Shown here: positions 17,448 through 25,550 of the stretch, one piece after another
Layout: each line of letters begins with the position of its first letter
Numbering within the stretch: the stretch's first letter is position 1
Source: Candidatus Bathyarchaeota archaeon
GTDB taxonomy: Archaea; Thermoproteota; Bathyarchaeia; Bathyarchaeales; DTEX01
Direction: 5' to 3'
Length of the DNA: 64,000 nt
Assembly: GCA_018396635.1 (NCBI GenBank)
Contig: JAGTQE010000001.1
Location: forward strand, 124,001-188,000
The notes under the pieces: model-generated
Database searches by the model: none
Told to the model about the DNA's origin: nothing
Seen by the model: only the letters and a program-made list of their open reading frames with translations
Position numbers and translations under genes: made by a program

Positions 17448-17966
17448 ATGGGTGAGGGGTATCCTGAGAAGGCTTATAAGCTGGCGTTTAAATATGAGGC
17501 TGAGTTTGGAAGCTGCCCTCAAGCAGTCTTAAGGGCGGTATATGAAACCCTCAACATTAAGGGGATGGAGCCCATAATTAAGTCAGCGCATGCCCTAGCC
17601 GGAGGCCTGGGACTAAGCGGGTGTGGAACGTGCGGCGCTCTCTCCGGGGGAGCCATGGCGTTAAGCTTCTTCTTTGGAAGAAGCTTAGAAGATATGGGTA
17701 AGGGCAGGTTTCTAAAGTCTTACGCCAAGGCGAAGGAGCTATATGATAGGTTTGTAAGCGAGTTTGGAAGCTGTATCTGTAAGGATGTTCAAATAAAGAT
17801 TTTTGGAAGATCATTTAACCTATGGAACCCGGAAGACTATGAGAAGTTTGAGGAAATGGGTGGCCATAGAGATAAGTGTACCGACGTCTCTGGCAAAGTG
17901 GCTAAATGGGTTGTTGAGATACTGTTGTCAGATGAGGGCGTGAAGAGGCAGCTAGGTATATCTTAG
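17448..17966 (+). CDS. C_GCAxxG_C_C family putative redox protein
   Basis: A 172-residue protein of the C_GCAxxG_C_C family, putative cluster-binding redox proteins. The spaced cysteines are FGSCPQAV near residue 25, SGCGTCGALSGG at about 60, FGSCICKDV near 108 and a late DKC. The gene is divergent from the radical SAM gene upstream, with about 85 bases between them, and ends eight bases before the convergent dhs gene. Its partner and substrate are unknown. No membrane segment. Confidence 0.85.
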   Translation: MGEGYPEKAYKLAFKYEAEFGSCPQAVLRAVYETLNIKGMEPIIKSAHALAGGLGLSGCGTCGALSGGAMALSFFFGRSLEDMGKGRFLKSYAKAKELYDRFVSEFGSCICKDVQIKIFGRSFNLWNPEDYEKFEEMGGHRDKCTDVSGKVAKWVVEILLSDEGVKRQLGIS

Positions 17967-17974
17967 CTAGCCGC

Positions 17975-18925
17975 TTACCCTCTTCCCCCAGATATTTCGG
18001 AGATTAGTGCTGCTATCATTAGTGGAAGTATGACTGTCGCATCCCCCTCAATAGTTACATGCTTTGCGTTCTCCTTAACCTTACCCCATGAGATTGCCTC
18101 GCGCACCCTGGCCCCGGATAAGCTGCCATCCCATTCGACAGCCGTAGTTATATAAACTGCGTAGTCTAAGCCCCCCTTAAACTGGTTCCACCATATTACA
18201 TGGTGTTTTGAAATGCCTCCGCCAATTATTAGAGCACCAGTCCGCTTAGCGCTAAATATTATGTCATTTATCTCCTGCTCATCCTTAAGAATGTCGATTT
18301 TAAATTTATGGTCTTGCGAGAACAGCCATATCTGGTAGCCAACAGCCCCATCGGTTATGCCTGGAACATATACTGGTATATTGTTTCTAGCAGCCCAGTG
18401 GAGTAGCGAGTCTTCGCTGCAAAGCCTCAAACCTATCTCCTTGCTGAGCTCACGAGTCGAGATCTCCCTCACCCCCTCACCCCAAAGAGCCGATAAGAGC
18501 TCACGCATCTTCTCTTCAATAATTATGCCGTAGCTCTCATTTGGAATCAATATGTTTCCTAGGCGATTTATCCCTCTCCTATGAAGCTTCTTGTCGTCTA
18601 AATCGAATGATCCACGATAATATTTCTTCCAGCACCTAGCTAGGTCATGGTCTAGGGTTCCACACGTTGTTACGATCACATCTATTAGGCGGCGTTTAAC
18701 CATCTCCCTTATAACCCCCCTGGTTCCAGTAGCCACAATACATGCTGGGAAAGAGAGAAACTTCACGCATTCTTTGTCAGCAATCATCATCTTCAGGATA
18801 TCTATGCCTCTAACAATCTTCTCAGCGGTAAATCCCCAAGCCCCCCTCATCTGTTCAACGAGCTCACTAATACTCATGCCTTCCCGAAGATCATAGTCTT
18901 TGATCGCTTCAAGATCGCTGATCAT
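17975..18925 (-). CDS. dhs: Deoxyhypusine synthase
   Basis: NAD-dependent enzyme that transfers the aminobutyl group of spermidine to a lysine of aIF5A, the first step of hypusine formation. Characteristic segments are TCGTLDHDLARC, NRLGNILIPNESYG, PGITDGAVGYQ and the catalytic-lysine region GGGISKHHVIWW, then YAVYITTAVEWDGSLSGAR. I chose the ATG at 18925, preceded by AAGGTGAGCGCT; the frame is open ten codons further. About 316 residues, normal length. An acetylpolyamine hydrolase-like gene lies directly upstream, linking both to polyamines. Confidence 0.95.
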   Translation of the reverse strand: MISDLEAIKDYDLREGMSISELVEQMRGAWGFTAEKIVRGIDILKMMIADKECVKFLSFPACIVATGTRGVIREMVKRRLIDVIVTTCGTLDHDLARCWKKYYRGSFDLDDKKLHRRGINRLGNILIPNESYGIIIEEKMRELLSALWGEGVREISTRELSKEIGLRLCSEDSLLHWAARNNIPVYVPGITDGAVGYQIWLFSQDHKFKIDILKDEQEINDIIFSAKRTGALIIGGGISKHHVIWWNQFKGGLDYAVYITTAVEWDGSLSGARVREAISWGKVKENAKHVTIEGDATVILPLMIAALISEISGGRG

Positions 18926-18992
18926 AGCGCTCACCTTAGAGGATAAGAGGAGCATAAAATATATTGTTTTATCCCCCGGGGCTTCACTGCAG

Positions 18993-19868
18993 CTACTTTT
19001 CTTCTAGACCTCTGAGGAAGTTTAGCACGCATTGTGGAAGATCTCTTCCATAGCCGCCCTCTAGAACCGCAAAAACCCTCCTATTCAATTTCGCTATCAT
19101 GCGCCCTATGACTCTATATGATTCGGTGCTTAGGCCTAGACTGCAAATTGGATCAAACTTATGCGTATCAAATCCGGCCGAGACAGCTATTAATTCTGGG
19201 TTAAACTTCTCTATCTCATGTAAAGCAGCGCTCAAAACCCTAATATACTCTTCATCGCCGATGGGATGTGGAAAGGGGTAGTTGAGACAGTTCTCTGCAG
19301 ACTTATCTCCAGTTCCAGGGTAAACTCCACCATACCTATGGAGGGAGACGAAGAGGACCCGCCGATCCCTAAAGAATATCTCTTGAGTGCCGTTACCATG
19401 GTGGCAATCTATGTCTAGTATAGCTATTCTCTCAGCCTTACCCATATTCAGAGCTTTCCTGCACGCAACAGCAATATTATTGAAGTAGCAGAACCCTAAA
19501 GTTGGAGCTCCGAGAGCTCTTCCGTTAATGCCCGCATGATGCCCAGGCGGCCTCATGAGTGAGAAGGCTACTTCATCCTTCAGGGAAATCTCCATACTCT
19601 TTATTGCAGCCCCAGCGGCAAGCCTAGCATATTCATATATCCCAGGAATGTTTGGCGTATCAGGGTCATAGAATCTCCCACTTTTAATCCTGCCAACATG
19701 CTCTTTACTATGAACCATCAAAAGGTCATCTTCAGAGCAGGGCTCAGCCTCAACGAACTTAAATCCCTCCCTCCTAAGAAGAATATATATGTTAAGAACC
19801 CTCTCCGGAGACTCTGGATGCCCAAGCTCAAAATATTCTAAGCATCTCTCCGAGAAGACTATGTACAA
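18993..19868 (-). CDS. Histone deacetylase family protein (acetylpolyamine amidohydrolase-like)
   Basis: Zinc-dependent deacetylase of the arginase/HDAC fold, 291 residues. Active-site motifs are RPPGHHAG (general base histidines), FCYFNNIAVA and LDIDCHHGNGTQEIF (zinc ligands), then SAGFDTHKFDP and GGYG near the C-terminus. The start is TTG at 19868. The gene precedes dhs on the same strand, with about 70 bases between, so N-acetylpolyamine deacetylation is a reasonable guess, but archaeal members are also proposed to deacetylate proteins such as Alba. Confidence 0.9.
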   Translation of the reverse strand: MYIVFSERCLEYFELGHPESPERVLNIYILLRREGFKFVEAEPCSEDDLLMVHSKEHVGRIKSGRFYDPDTPNIPGIYEYARLAAGAAIKSMEISLKDEVAFSLMRPPGHHAGINGRALGAPTLGFCYFNNIAVACRKALNMGKAERIAILDIDCHHGNGTQEIFFRDRRVLFVSLHRYGGVYPGTGDKSAENCLNYPFPHPIGDEEYIRVLSAALHEIEKFNPELIAVSAGFDTHKFDPICSLGLSTESYRVIGRMIAKLNRRVFAVLEGGYGRDLPQCVLNFLRGLEEK

Positions 19869-19890
19869 TCATAGATCCCCTCGGCAGATA

Positions 19891-20910
19891 TTATTCATAA
19901 AACCAGTCTATCGGGAAAATCTTCAGCTTTAATGAGAGAAGATTAGTCTTTCTATCATGGCAGTAGTAAGTTATTAGCGCCTCATCCCTAACAAAAGTTA
20001 TGCTTGGATAGGCGTATGAGAAGCGCGGATCAGCCTCTATATCCTTAATGTTTTCCCAAGTTTCTCCCTCATCCCTCGATATTGCCGTCGTAAGAGGGAC
20101 TCTTTGTGGGCCAGGGGTGTTATTCCAAACCAATAGAATATCGTTTGTTTTCGGTATCCTCTTCATGGCTTGGGGAGAATTTGGAGACGAAAGCGGCATT
20201 GGCTCAGCCTTACCCCAAGTTTCCCCAAAATCATCTGAGAAAGCCCTATAAATGTAACCCAGCGTAGTCCTAAACCACATCATAAGCCTACCATCCTTCA
20301 GCTCAATGACGCCGGGTTCCTCGGCAGTAGCTTTTTGCAAACTTACTTCCACATCTGACTTAAACCAGGTTCTTCCATTATCGTCAGAATAGAAGCAGAA
20401 GGAAGTTAATTTTCGCATAGCCCAAATATTGGGGGTGTATGCTACTGGCAACAATATTCTTCCATTTGATAGCTGAATTGCCCTATCGTTATTGGTAGTA
20501 AAGTATCCCTGGTAAAATTTCGCTATTGGGACGAGTTCAGACCATGTTCCCGCCTCATCAAAAGTCTTTTTCATATATGGATGGCAGTCGGATTCAGAGT
20601 TCTTAATTAGGAAGAAGAGAGCAATCTCACCCGTTCTGAGCCTTAGTAAATCAGCCTCCATTACATTATTACAGCCAATATTCTCCTGTATAGTGAAGGG
20701 GTCACTCCAGCTTCTACCACGATCATAGGATATTTTTCCAGCTATTCTAGCCGGAGCCATATCATGGCTCTCGTAATGATAGAATTCCGTATAGGCTAAT
20801 AGTAGCCTTCCATCAGTCAACTCTATGATGTCTGCCTCTGTGTTTCTCGGATTCCTACTATTCGCTGGACAAACTATAAGATCAAATACCTCCCCAGCGA
20901 GACTACACAT
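19891..20910 (-). CDS. Sialidase/neuraminidase-fold protein with Asp-box repeats
   Basis: A 339-residue six-bladed beta-propeller protein of the sialidase superfamily. Four Asp boxes (S-x-D-x-G-x-x-W type) are visible: SYDRGRSW, YSDDNGRTW, FSDDFGETW and SRDEGETW. The early RNPRNTEADI could supply an arginine of the catalytic triad. There is no obvious signal peptide, so it may be cytoplasmic and act on imported sugars. The family includes exo-sialidases and glycan lyases as well as non-enzymatic propellers; the substrate is open. Ends 23 bases upstream of the HDAC-like gene. Confidence 0.85.
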   Translation of the reverse strand: MCSLAGEVFDLIVCPANSRNPRNTEADIIELTDGRLLLAYTEFYHYESHDMAPARIAGKISYDRGRSWSDPFTIQENIGCNNVMEADLLRLRTGEIALFFLIKNSESDCHPYMKKTFDEAGTWSELVPIAKFYQGYFTTNNDRAIQLSNGRILLPVAYTPNIWAMRKLTSFCFYSDDNGRTWFKSDVEVSLQKATAEEPGVIELKDGRLMMWFRTTLGYIYRAFSDDFGETWGKAEPMPLSSPNSPQAMKRIPKTNDILLVWNNTPGPQRVPLTTAISRDEGETWENIKDIEADPRFSYAYPSITFVRDEALITYYCHDRKTNLLSLKLKIFPIDWFYE

Positions 20911-20970
20911 CCTCCCACCAATCTCATAAAACCATAAGATAGATTTCTCCCGTCGAAGATTTTAATTTTA

Positions 20971-22098
20971 ATGGACAGCAAGCGTAGGATGCTGGAGGCG
21001 ATATCTAGGGGTTTAGAAAGCGAATTTCCAGTTGTTATTCCATATACTGGCATATTCCTGCGTGATCATTGGGAGGAGATAACTGATAAACCTTGGTGGG
21101 TGATGAGTAACATTAATCTGTCAGCCCGCCTGGAGGTTGAAGAAGATCTTCTGAAGAGATTGGACTTAGATTGGGTGGAATGTACTCTTTGCCCATCTAG
21201 AGGCTGGAGGGAGTCTCATAGGATTGAGGTTATTAATGGTCGAGTATTTCTAACCAATGTTGTGAGCCGTGAAAGAAGGGAGATAAAGAGACCGCCTATA
21301 GGCGGAGATATTATTCGGATAGATAGGGAACCCCTCATCAAATCGATCAGCGACGTCGAGAAGTATATACAGATTGTGGACGCGATGGAAATGATCAAAA
21401 ATGGGAATCTCGACTATGCGAAGATGGTTGTGGAAAAATTTGGCTCAAAGAAGTTTGTCTGCGCTAGCGTCAGCTCACCCTACTGGACGGCGCTGAGCAA
21501 TTACTTTGGGTTTAAGGGGATGCTGCTATTCATACTTAAGAGGACTAATATTGTGAGAGCCGTGCTCGATAAGATAACAGAGCAGATTATTGAGGTGTTA
21601 AAGGCTTACGCTGAAGCTGGTGTTGACGGAATATGGCTTGAAGAATGTTTAGCATCAGCCAACGAGATTTCTCCAAAAATCTTTAGAGAAATAATCCTGC
21701 CTTACAATTCTGAGATATTTTCGGTAATGAGGCATTTAGGCCTAAAAAGCATCTATTATTCATGTGGAGATATACGTGACCGACTAGAATTAATATTAGA
21801 TGCCCAGCCAGACTGCATCGCAGCAGAGGAGAGTAAAAAGGGCTTTAAAATTAATATAGAGTGGATTAGCGAGATCGTTGCCGGTCGGGCCTGCATATTT
21901 GGCAATATAGATTCCATAAATATTCTCCAAAACGGTACGATTAGCGAGCTAGAGAAGGAGATTGAAAGGCAGATTAGTGTTGGACGGAACCATAGAAGAT
22001 TTGTAGTGTCGCTCGGTAGCCCGGTAACCCCGAAAACTCCCACTTCTCGGGTTAGAGAGTACATAGAAGTTGCCCGTAGGCTATCAATGTCAGCCTAG
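20971..22098 (+). CDS. Uroporphyrinogen decarboxylase (URO-D) family protein
   Basis: A 375-residue TIM-barrel protein of the URO-D superfamily, which covers both haem-pathway decarboxylases and cobalamin-dependent methyltransferases. The middle shows GVDGIWLEECLASANEISPKIF and YYSCGD, then SPVTPKTPTSRVREYIEV near the end, a pattern of the methyltransferase-like members rather than HemE. It is divergent from the sialidase gene. Two further URO-D proteins and a corrinoid protein lie at 34.6-37.4 kb. The absence of other haem genes nearby argues against HemE. Confidence 0.85.
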   Translation: MDSKRRMLEAISRGLESEFPVVIPYTGIFLRDHWEEITDKPWWVMSNINLSARLEVEEDLLKRLDLDWVECTLCPSRGWRESHRIEVINGRVFLTNVVSRERREIKRPPIGGDIIRIDREPLIKSISDVEKYIQIVDAMEMIKNGNLDYAKMVVEKFGSKKFVCASVSSPYWTALSNYFGFKGMLLFILKRTNIVRAVLDKITEQIIEVLKAYAEAGVDGIWLEECLASANEISPKIFREIILPYNSEIFSVMRHLGLKSIYYSCGDIRDRLELILDAQPDCIAAEESKKGFKINIEWISEIVAGRACIFGNIDSINILQNGTISELEKEIERQISVGRNHRRFVVSLGSPVTPKTPTSRVREYIEVARRLSMSA

Positions 22099-22184
22099 GT
22101 CTAAGAAACCTCTAAACGCTCCTTAAGTAAGTTGAAGAGGAGAAGAGAACAGAGCCATTAATATAGGGGCGTGATGGCGAAGCT

Positions 22185-23195
22185 ATGAGTGTGTCAAAGG
22201 GAGTGGAGAGAGTTAGGGTCTCAATAGGGTCAGCGATAGTTTTAGGTTTGGTTAAGGGCGTCATTAACGCTAAGCCCACAACCGTGTACCTGCTTACATA
22301 TAGGGAGGGGCGGTGCTCGGCCAACTGCGCCTTCTGCCCGCAGGCCAGGGACAGCACCTCAAGGGCAGACATGCTATCAAGGGTTATATGGCCGGACTTC
22401 ACGCTCAGTGATGTTGTGAGCAGCATTATAAGGTCTGTGGAAAATGGTGAGATAAAGAGGGTCTGCATACAAGCGCTCAATTATGCTGGCGTTCAGCGTG
22501 ACCTAGAGTATCTGGTCTCTAAAATAAGGTCTACTTGTGAGGTCCCAATATCTGTCTCATGTCAACCGCTCACACCTGAAGATATGAGGATGCTACTCAG
22601 CGCCGGCGTTGAGAGGATAAGCATAGCGTTGGACGCTGTTACTGAGGAGATTTTCTCCAGAGTTAAGGGGGAGCTGGCTAATGGCCCATATAGATGGAGG
22701 CTTCACCTTAACTCCCTTAGGGATGCCGTCAGGGTTTTTGGAAGAGGAAAGGTTACGACACACCTCATAGCCGGCCTAGGCGAGAGTGAGGAGGAATTCA
22801 TCTCTATGATGCAGAAGTGCGTTGATGAGGGAGTTTTTCCAGCCCTCTTCGCATTCACGCCAATACAGGGCACGAGAATGGCTAATCATCCAAGACCCCC
22901 AATAACATACTATCGCAAACTTCAGATAGCGCATTACTTAATAACGCACAGGATAAGACGTTACGAGGACATGGCTTTTATGGATGGAAGACTTATCAAT
23001 TTTGGGTTGCCCAACGAAGATTTGATGAGAATAATTTTAACTGGCGAGCCCTTTAAGACCAGCGGGTGCCCGGGCTGTAACAGACCATACTATAATGAGG
23101 ACCCGAGGGGCCCAATATACAATTACCCAAGAGACTTAAATGCGAAAGATATAGCGTCCGTGTTAAGGGAGGTTAATTTGGCGCTCAGTCAATAA
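22185..23195 (+). CDS. Radical SAM protein, possible LipS-type lipoyl synthase component
   Basis: A 336-residue biotin synthase-like radical SAM enzyme. The SAM cluster motif CSANCAFC is near residue 44, a TIM barrel follows (SVSCQPLTPED, GVERISIALDA, THLIAGLGESEEEF), and a C-terminal cysteine pair GCPGCNRPYYNEDP near residue 295 could ligate an auxiliary cluster as sulfur donor. This C-terminal pattern fits archaeal/bacterial sulfur-insertion enzymes of the LipS type. Together with the radical SAM gene at 16.4 kb it could form a LipS1/LipS2 pair. Followed by a DUF2148 gene. Confidence 0.88.
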   Translation: MSVSKGVERVRVSIGSAIVLGLVKGVINAKPTTVYLLTYREGRCSANCAFCPQARDSTSRADMLSRVIWPDFTLSDVVSSIIRSVENGEIKRVCIQALNYAGVQRDLEYLVSKIRSTCEVPISVSCQPLTPEDMRMLLSAGVERISIALDAVTEEIFSRVKGELANGPYRWRLHLNSLRDAVRVFGRGKVTTHLIAGLGESEEEFISMMQKCVDEGVFPALFAFTPIQGTRMANHPRPPITYYRKLQIAHYLITHRIRRYEDMAFMDGRLINFGLPNEDLMRIILTGEPFKTSGCPGCNRPYYNEDPRGPIYNYPRDLNAKDIASVLREVNLALSQ

Positions 23196-23264
23196 ACTTT
23201 AGCTTGTTAAGAGGATAAATGTTATTTTTGATTCTATAGAATTAGATTTCTGTGGCTGTCGGAA

Positions 23265-23831
23265 ATGGTCCCAATAATTAGGGGTGAAGATGGAGAGAAG
23301 GAGGCCATTATCGAGGCTGCGAGGCTCATGCAAGTTGCCGCGAGAACGGCTCCAAAAACTAGGGGAATCGACGATATTTTAACGCTGATAGTTTTCGGTT
23401 CTGAGAAAAATGCAATAGCCGAGAAGATGAGGGAGATGGCGAGGGAGAGGGGCGCAAACCTATTTGAGCGCGACGCAATATGTGTAGAGAACTCTGAAGC
23501 AGTACTCCTCATAGGCGTTAGGGGGAATAGGGCTCCTGGCTTAAATTGTGGCGCATGCGGCAGCAGAGACTGCAAGGAGTTTGAGGAGAAGGAGAAAAGG
23601 ATAGGCCAGGACTTTTTAGGTCCAACATGCATATTTAAGGCATTAGATTTGGGGATAGCTTTAGGCTCAGCCGTTAAAATTGCCAGCATACTCAACGTTG
23701 ACAACAGGATAATGTATCATGTGGGCGCGGCTGCCATGAGGATGAATCTAATGCCGGAAGCAACGATAATTCTAGGGATACCATTATCGTCTAGGGGTAA
23801 GAACATATATTTTGACAGAAGATGGCCCTAA
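23265..23831 (+). CDS. DUF2148 ferredoxin-domain protein
   Basis: A 188-residue protein of the DUF2148 family. The N-terminal part has the family pattern ARLMQVAARTAPKTRGIDDI, and near residue 90 LNCGACGSRDCKEFE provides a cluster-binding cysteine group similar to those of Fe-S subunits. A further Cys lies in FLGPTCIFKALDLG. Probably an iron-sulfur redox protein; partner unknown. It lies about 70 bases downstream of the radical SAM gene on the same strand and may supply electrons to it (inference). Confidence 0.88.
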   Translation: MVPIIRGEDGEKEAIIEAARLMQVAARTAPKTRGIDDILTLIVFGSEKNAIAEKMREMARERGANLFERDAICVENSEAVLLIGVRGNRAPGLNCGACGSRDCKEFEEKEKRIGQDFLGPTCIFKALDLGIALGSAVKIASILNVDNRIMYHVGAAAMRMNLMPEATIILGIPLSSRGKNIYFDRRWP

Positions 23832-24168
23832 ACTAGCATCCACCACTATTTATTTTATTCTCTTATGAAGACGGATTCGTGGACTTGGCTAGGAAATGGA
23901 GCCATAACTCTGAAAAGCCAAATTCAAGAAGAGTCCTCGTCTCTTAGTTGGCGCTGTCGAGTGGAGAGCTCATGCAGCCCAATATTTTTGGATGGGAGAA
24001 ATGTCCAAGCTTTTGGCGAAAAACTGCTTCGCCAAAAGCGTTTATCCTCTAATGGGTAAAGAATCTACCTTTTTTCCTCAACCCTAACCACGCGGATCAA
24101 AAACATTTAAGATTTGAAGCCTAGGATACATGATATGTGTTGAGAGATGCTCCATTGGGGCGGTTGGA
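23832..24168. other. Intergenic region with a strong hairpin
   Basis: About 340 bases between the DUF2148 gene and the glycosidase-like gene. I see no convincing protein: the longest frame (64 codons) has no family features. The region contains a perfect 12-bp inverted repeat at 24009-24039, described separately. The stretch before it is comparatively GC-rich for an intergenic region. Confidence 0.5.
24009..24039. repeat. Perfect 12-bp stem hairpin
   Basis: GCTTTTGGCGAA and its exact reverse complement TTCGCCAAAAGC flank a seven-base loop (AAACTGC). A perfect 12-bp stem is unusual for this genome's intergenic DNA. It could be a processing or termination structure, a small RNA element, or a protein-binding palindrome. 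It lies about 130-160 bases upstream of the glycosidase-like gene. Confidence 0.7.
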
Positions 24169-25488
24169 ATGAAGCGCACACTTTATCCGCATCCAAGAAA
24201 CCCACGCTACTTCACAGATGATGGTAAGCGTGCCATCTACCTTACAGGCTCTCACACCTGGTGCAACCTGCAGGATATGGGTGTAAGCGATCCCCCGCCA
24301 GAATTCGACTTCCAAGCCTACCTAGATTTCCTTCAAAAGCATGGACATAACTTTATCCGGCTATGGCGTTGGGAGACACCGAAGTGGCGTTATAGCCTAG
24401 ATAAACCATTCTCATTCTCCAAGCCGCATCCATGGAGGCGTGTGGGGCCCGGCCTCGCCGCGGATGGGAAGCCTAAATTCGATTTAGCTAGATTTGATGA
24501 ATCGTATTTTGAGCGCCTACGTACTAGGGTTGGGATGGCCGCTGAGATAGGCATCTACGTATCAATAATGCTGTTTGAGGGACACTGCGTCCAGTTTGCA
24601 GCTCAGGGATGGGAGTTCCATCCATTTAATCCGGAGAATAACGTAAATGGCATAGATGGTGGCCGACTAGACTACTACACCCTTAAACGTAGGGAGGTGC
24701 TCGCATTGCAGGAGACATATGTCCGCAAAGTTATAGACACTGTTAATGAGTTTGACAATGTGCTATACGAGGTTTGTAATGAGGCTGGCAGATACTCAAC
24801 CGAATGGCAATATTACTTCATTCGCTTCATCAAGTCTTATGAGAAGGAGAAGGCAAAGCAGCACCCAGTAGGTATGACATTCCAGTATGGTGGGAAAGAA
24901 TATAGCGGTAGCAATGCTGATCTATTCAATAGTCCAGCAGACTGGATATCTCCAAACCCTGAAGGCGGCTATCGAGATGACCCTCCAGTGAACGATGGAT
25001 CGAAAGTTGTTCTCAACGACACTGATCATTTATGGGGTGAGGGAGGTAACCCGCAATGGGTCTGGAAAAGCTTTACGCGTGGACACAATGTCCTATTCAT
25101 GGATAGAATAGTTGCTTTAACCCATCGGACGATTACGTGGGCGGGGTTGTCGCCCGCAGAAGACATACCTTACGCTGAGGAGATACGAATGGCTATGGGA
25201 AATACCATTAAACTAGCAACCCGCTTTAATATCGCTGATATGACTCCCCTTCCAGAGTTAGCCTCAACAGGCTATTGCCTAGCAAATCCCGGTGAAGCAT
25301 ACATAATTTATTCGCCATCAAATGCTGAGATTAAAGTGGACCTACGAACAGCATATGGAAGGTTGAAAGTGGAGTGGATGCATCCGGTCCTCGGTAACTC
25401 AATCCAAGCTGGCACTGTTGATGGAGGAGAGTGGTGCACCCTTAAACCACCATTAGAGGGGGACTCTGTTCTCCTGCTATATAAATGA
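24169..25488 (+). CDS. Glycoside hydrolase-like TIM-barrel protein, probably acquired
   Basis: About 439 residues. The start (HPRNPRYFTDDGKRAIYLTGSHTW) is typical of DUF4038/DUF6298-like putative glycosidases, followed by a barrel with NFIRLWRWE and VLYEVCNEAG; the NEAG glutamate resembles the acid/base residue of clan GH-A enzymes. A small beta domain ends the protein. Arginine codons are mostly CGN (about 19 of 27 by my hand count), unlike neighbours such as proA, which use mainly AGR. This suggests lateral transfer. I chose the ATG at 24169; one at 24130 would add 13 residues. Substrate unknown. Confidence 0.8.
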   Translation: MKRTLYPHPRNPRYFTDDGKRAIYLTGSHTWCNLQDMGVSDPPPEFDFQAYLDFLQKHGHNFIRLWRWETPKWRYSLDKPFSFSKPHPWRRVGPGLAADGKPKFDLARFDESYFERLRTRVGMAAEIGIYVSIMLFEGHCVQFAAQGWEFHPFNPENNVNGIDGGRLDYYTLKRREVLALQETYVRKVIDTVNEFDNVLYEVCNEAGRYSTEWQYYFIRFIKSYEKEKAKQHPVGMTFQYGGKEYSGSNADLFNSPADWISPNPEGGYRDDPPVNDGSKVVLNDTDHLWGEGGNPQWVWKSFTRGHNVLFMDRIVALTHRTITWAGLSPAEDIPYAEEIRMAMGNTIKLATRFNIADMTPLPELASTGYCLANPGEAYIIYSPSNAEIKVDLRTAYGRLKVEWMHPVLGNSIQAGTVDGGEWCTLKPPLEGDSVLLLYK

Positions 25489-25550
25489 TGTCTCAGTTAA
25501 AATCGGTAATGAAAATTGGAGTGGTGAGTGGATACAAAAGCATCGACCAC

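Noticed and set aside
20971-22098. HemE (haem-pathway uroporphyrinogen decarboxylase)
   Set aside because: The motifs fit the methyltransferase-like URO-D branch, there are three paralogues, and no other haem-synthesis genes are nearby.
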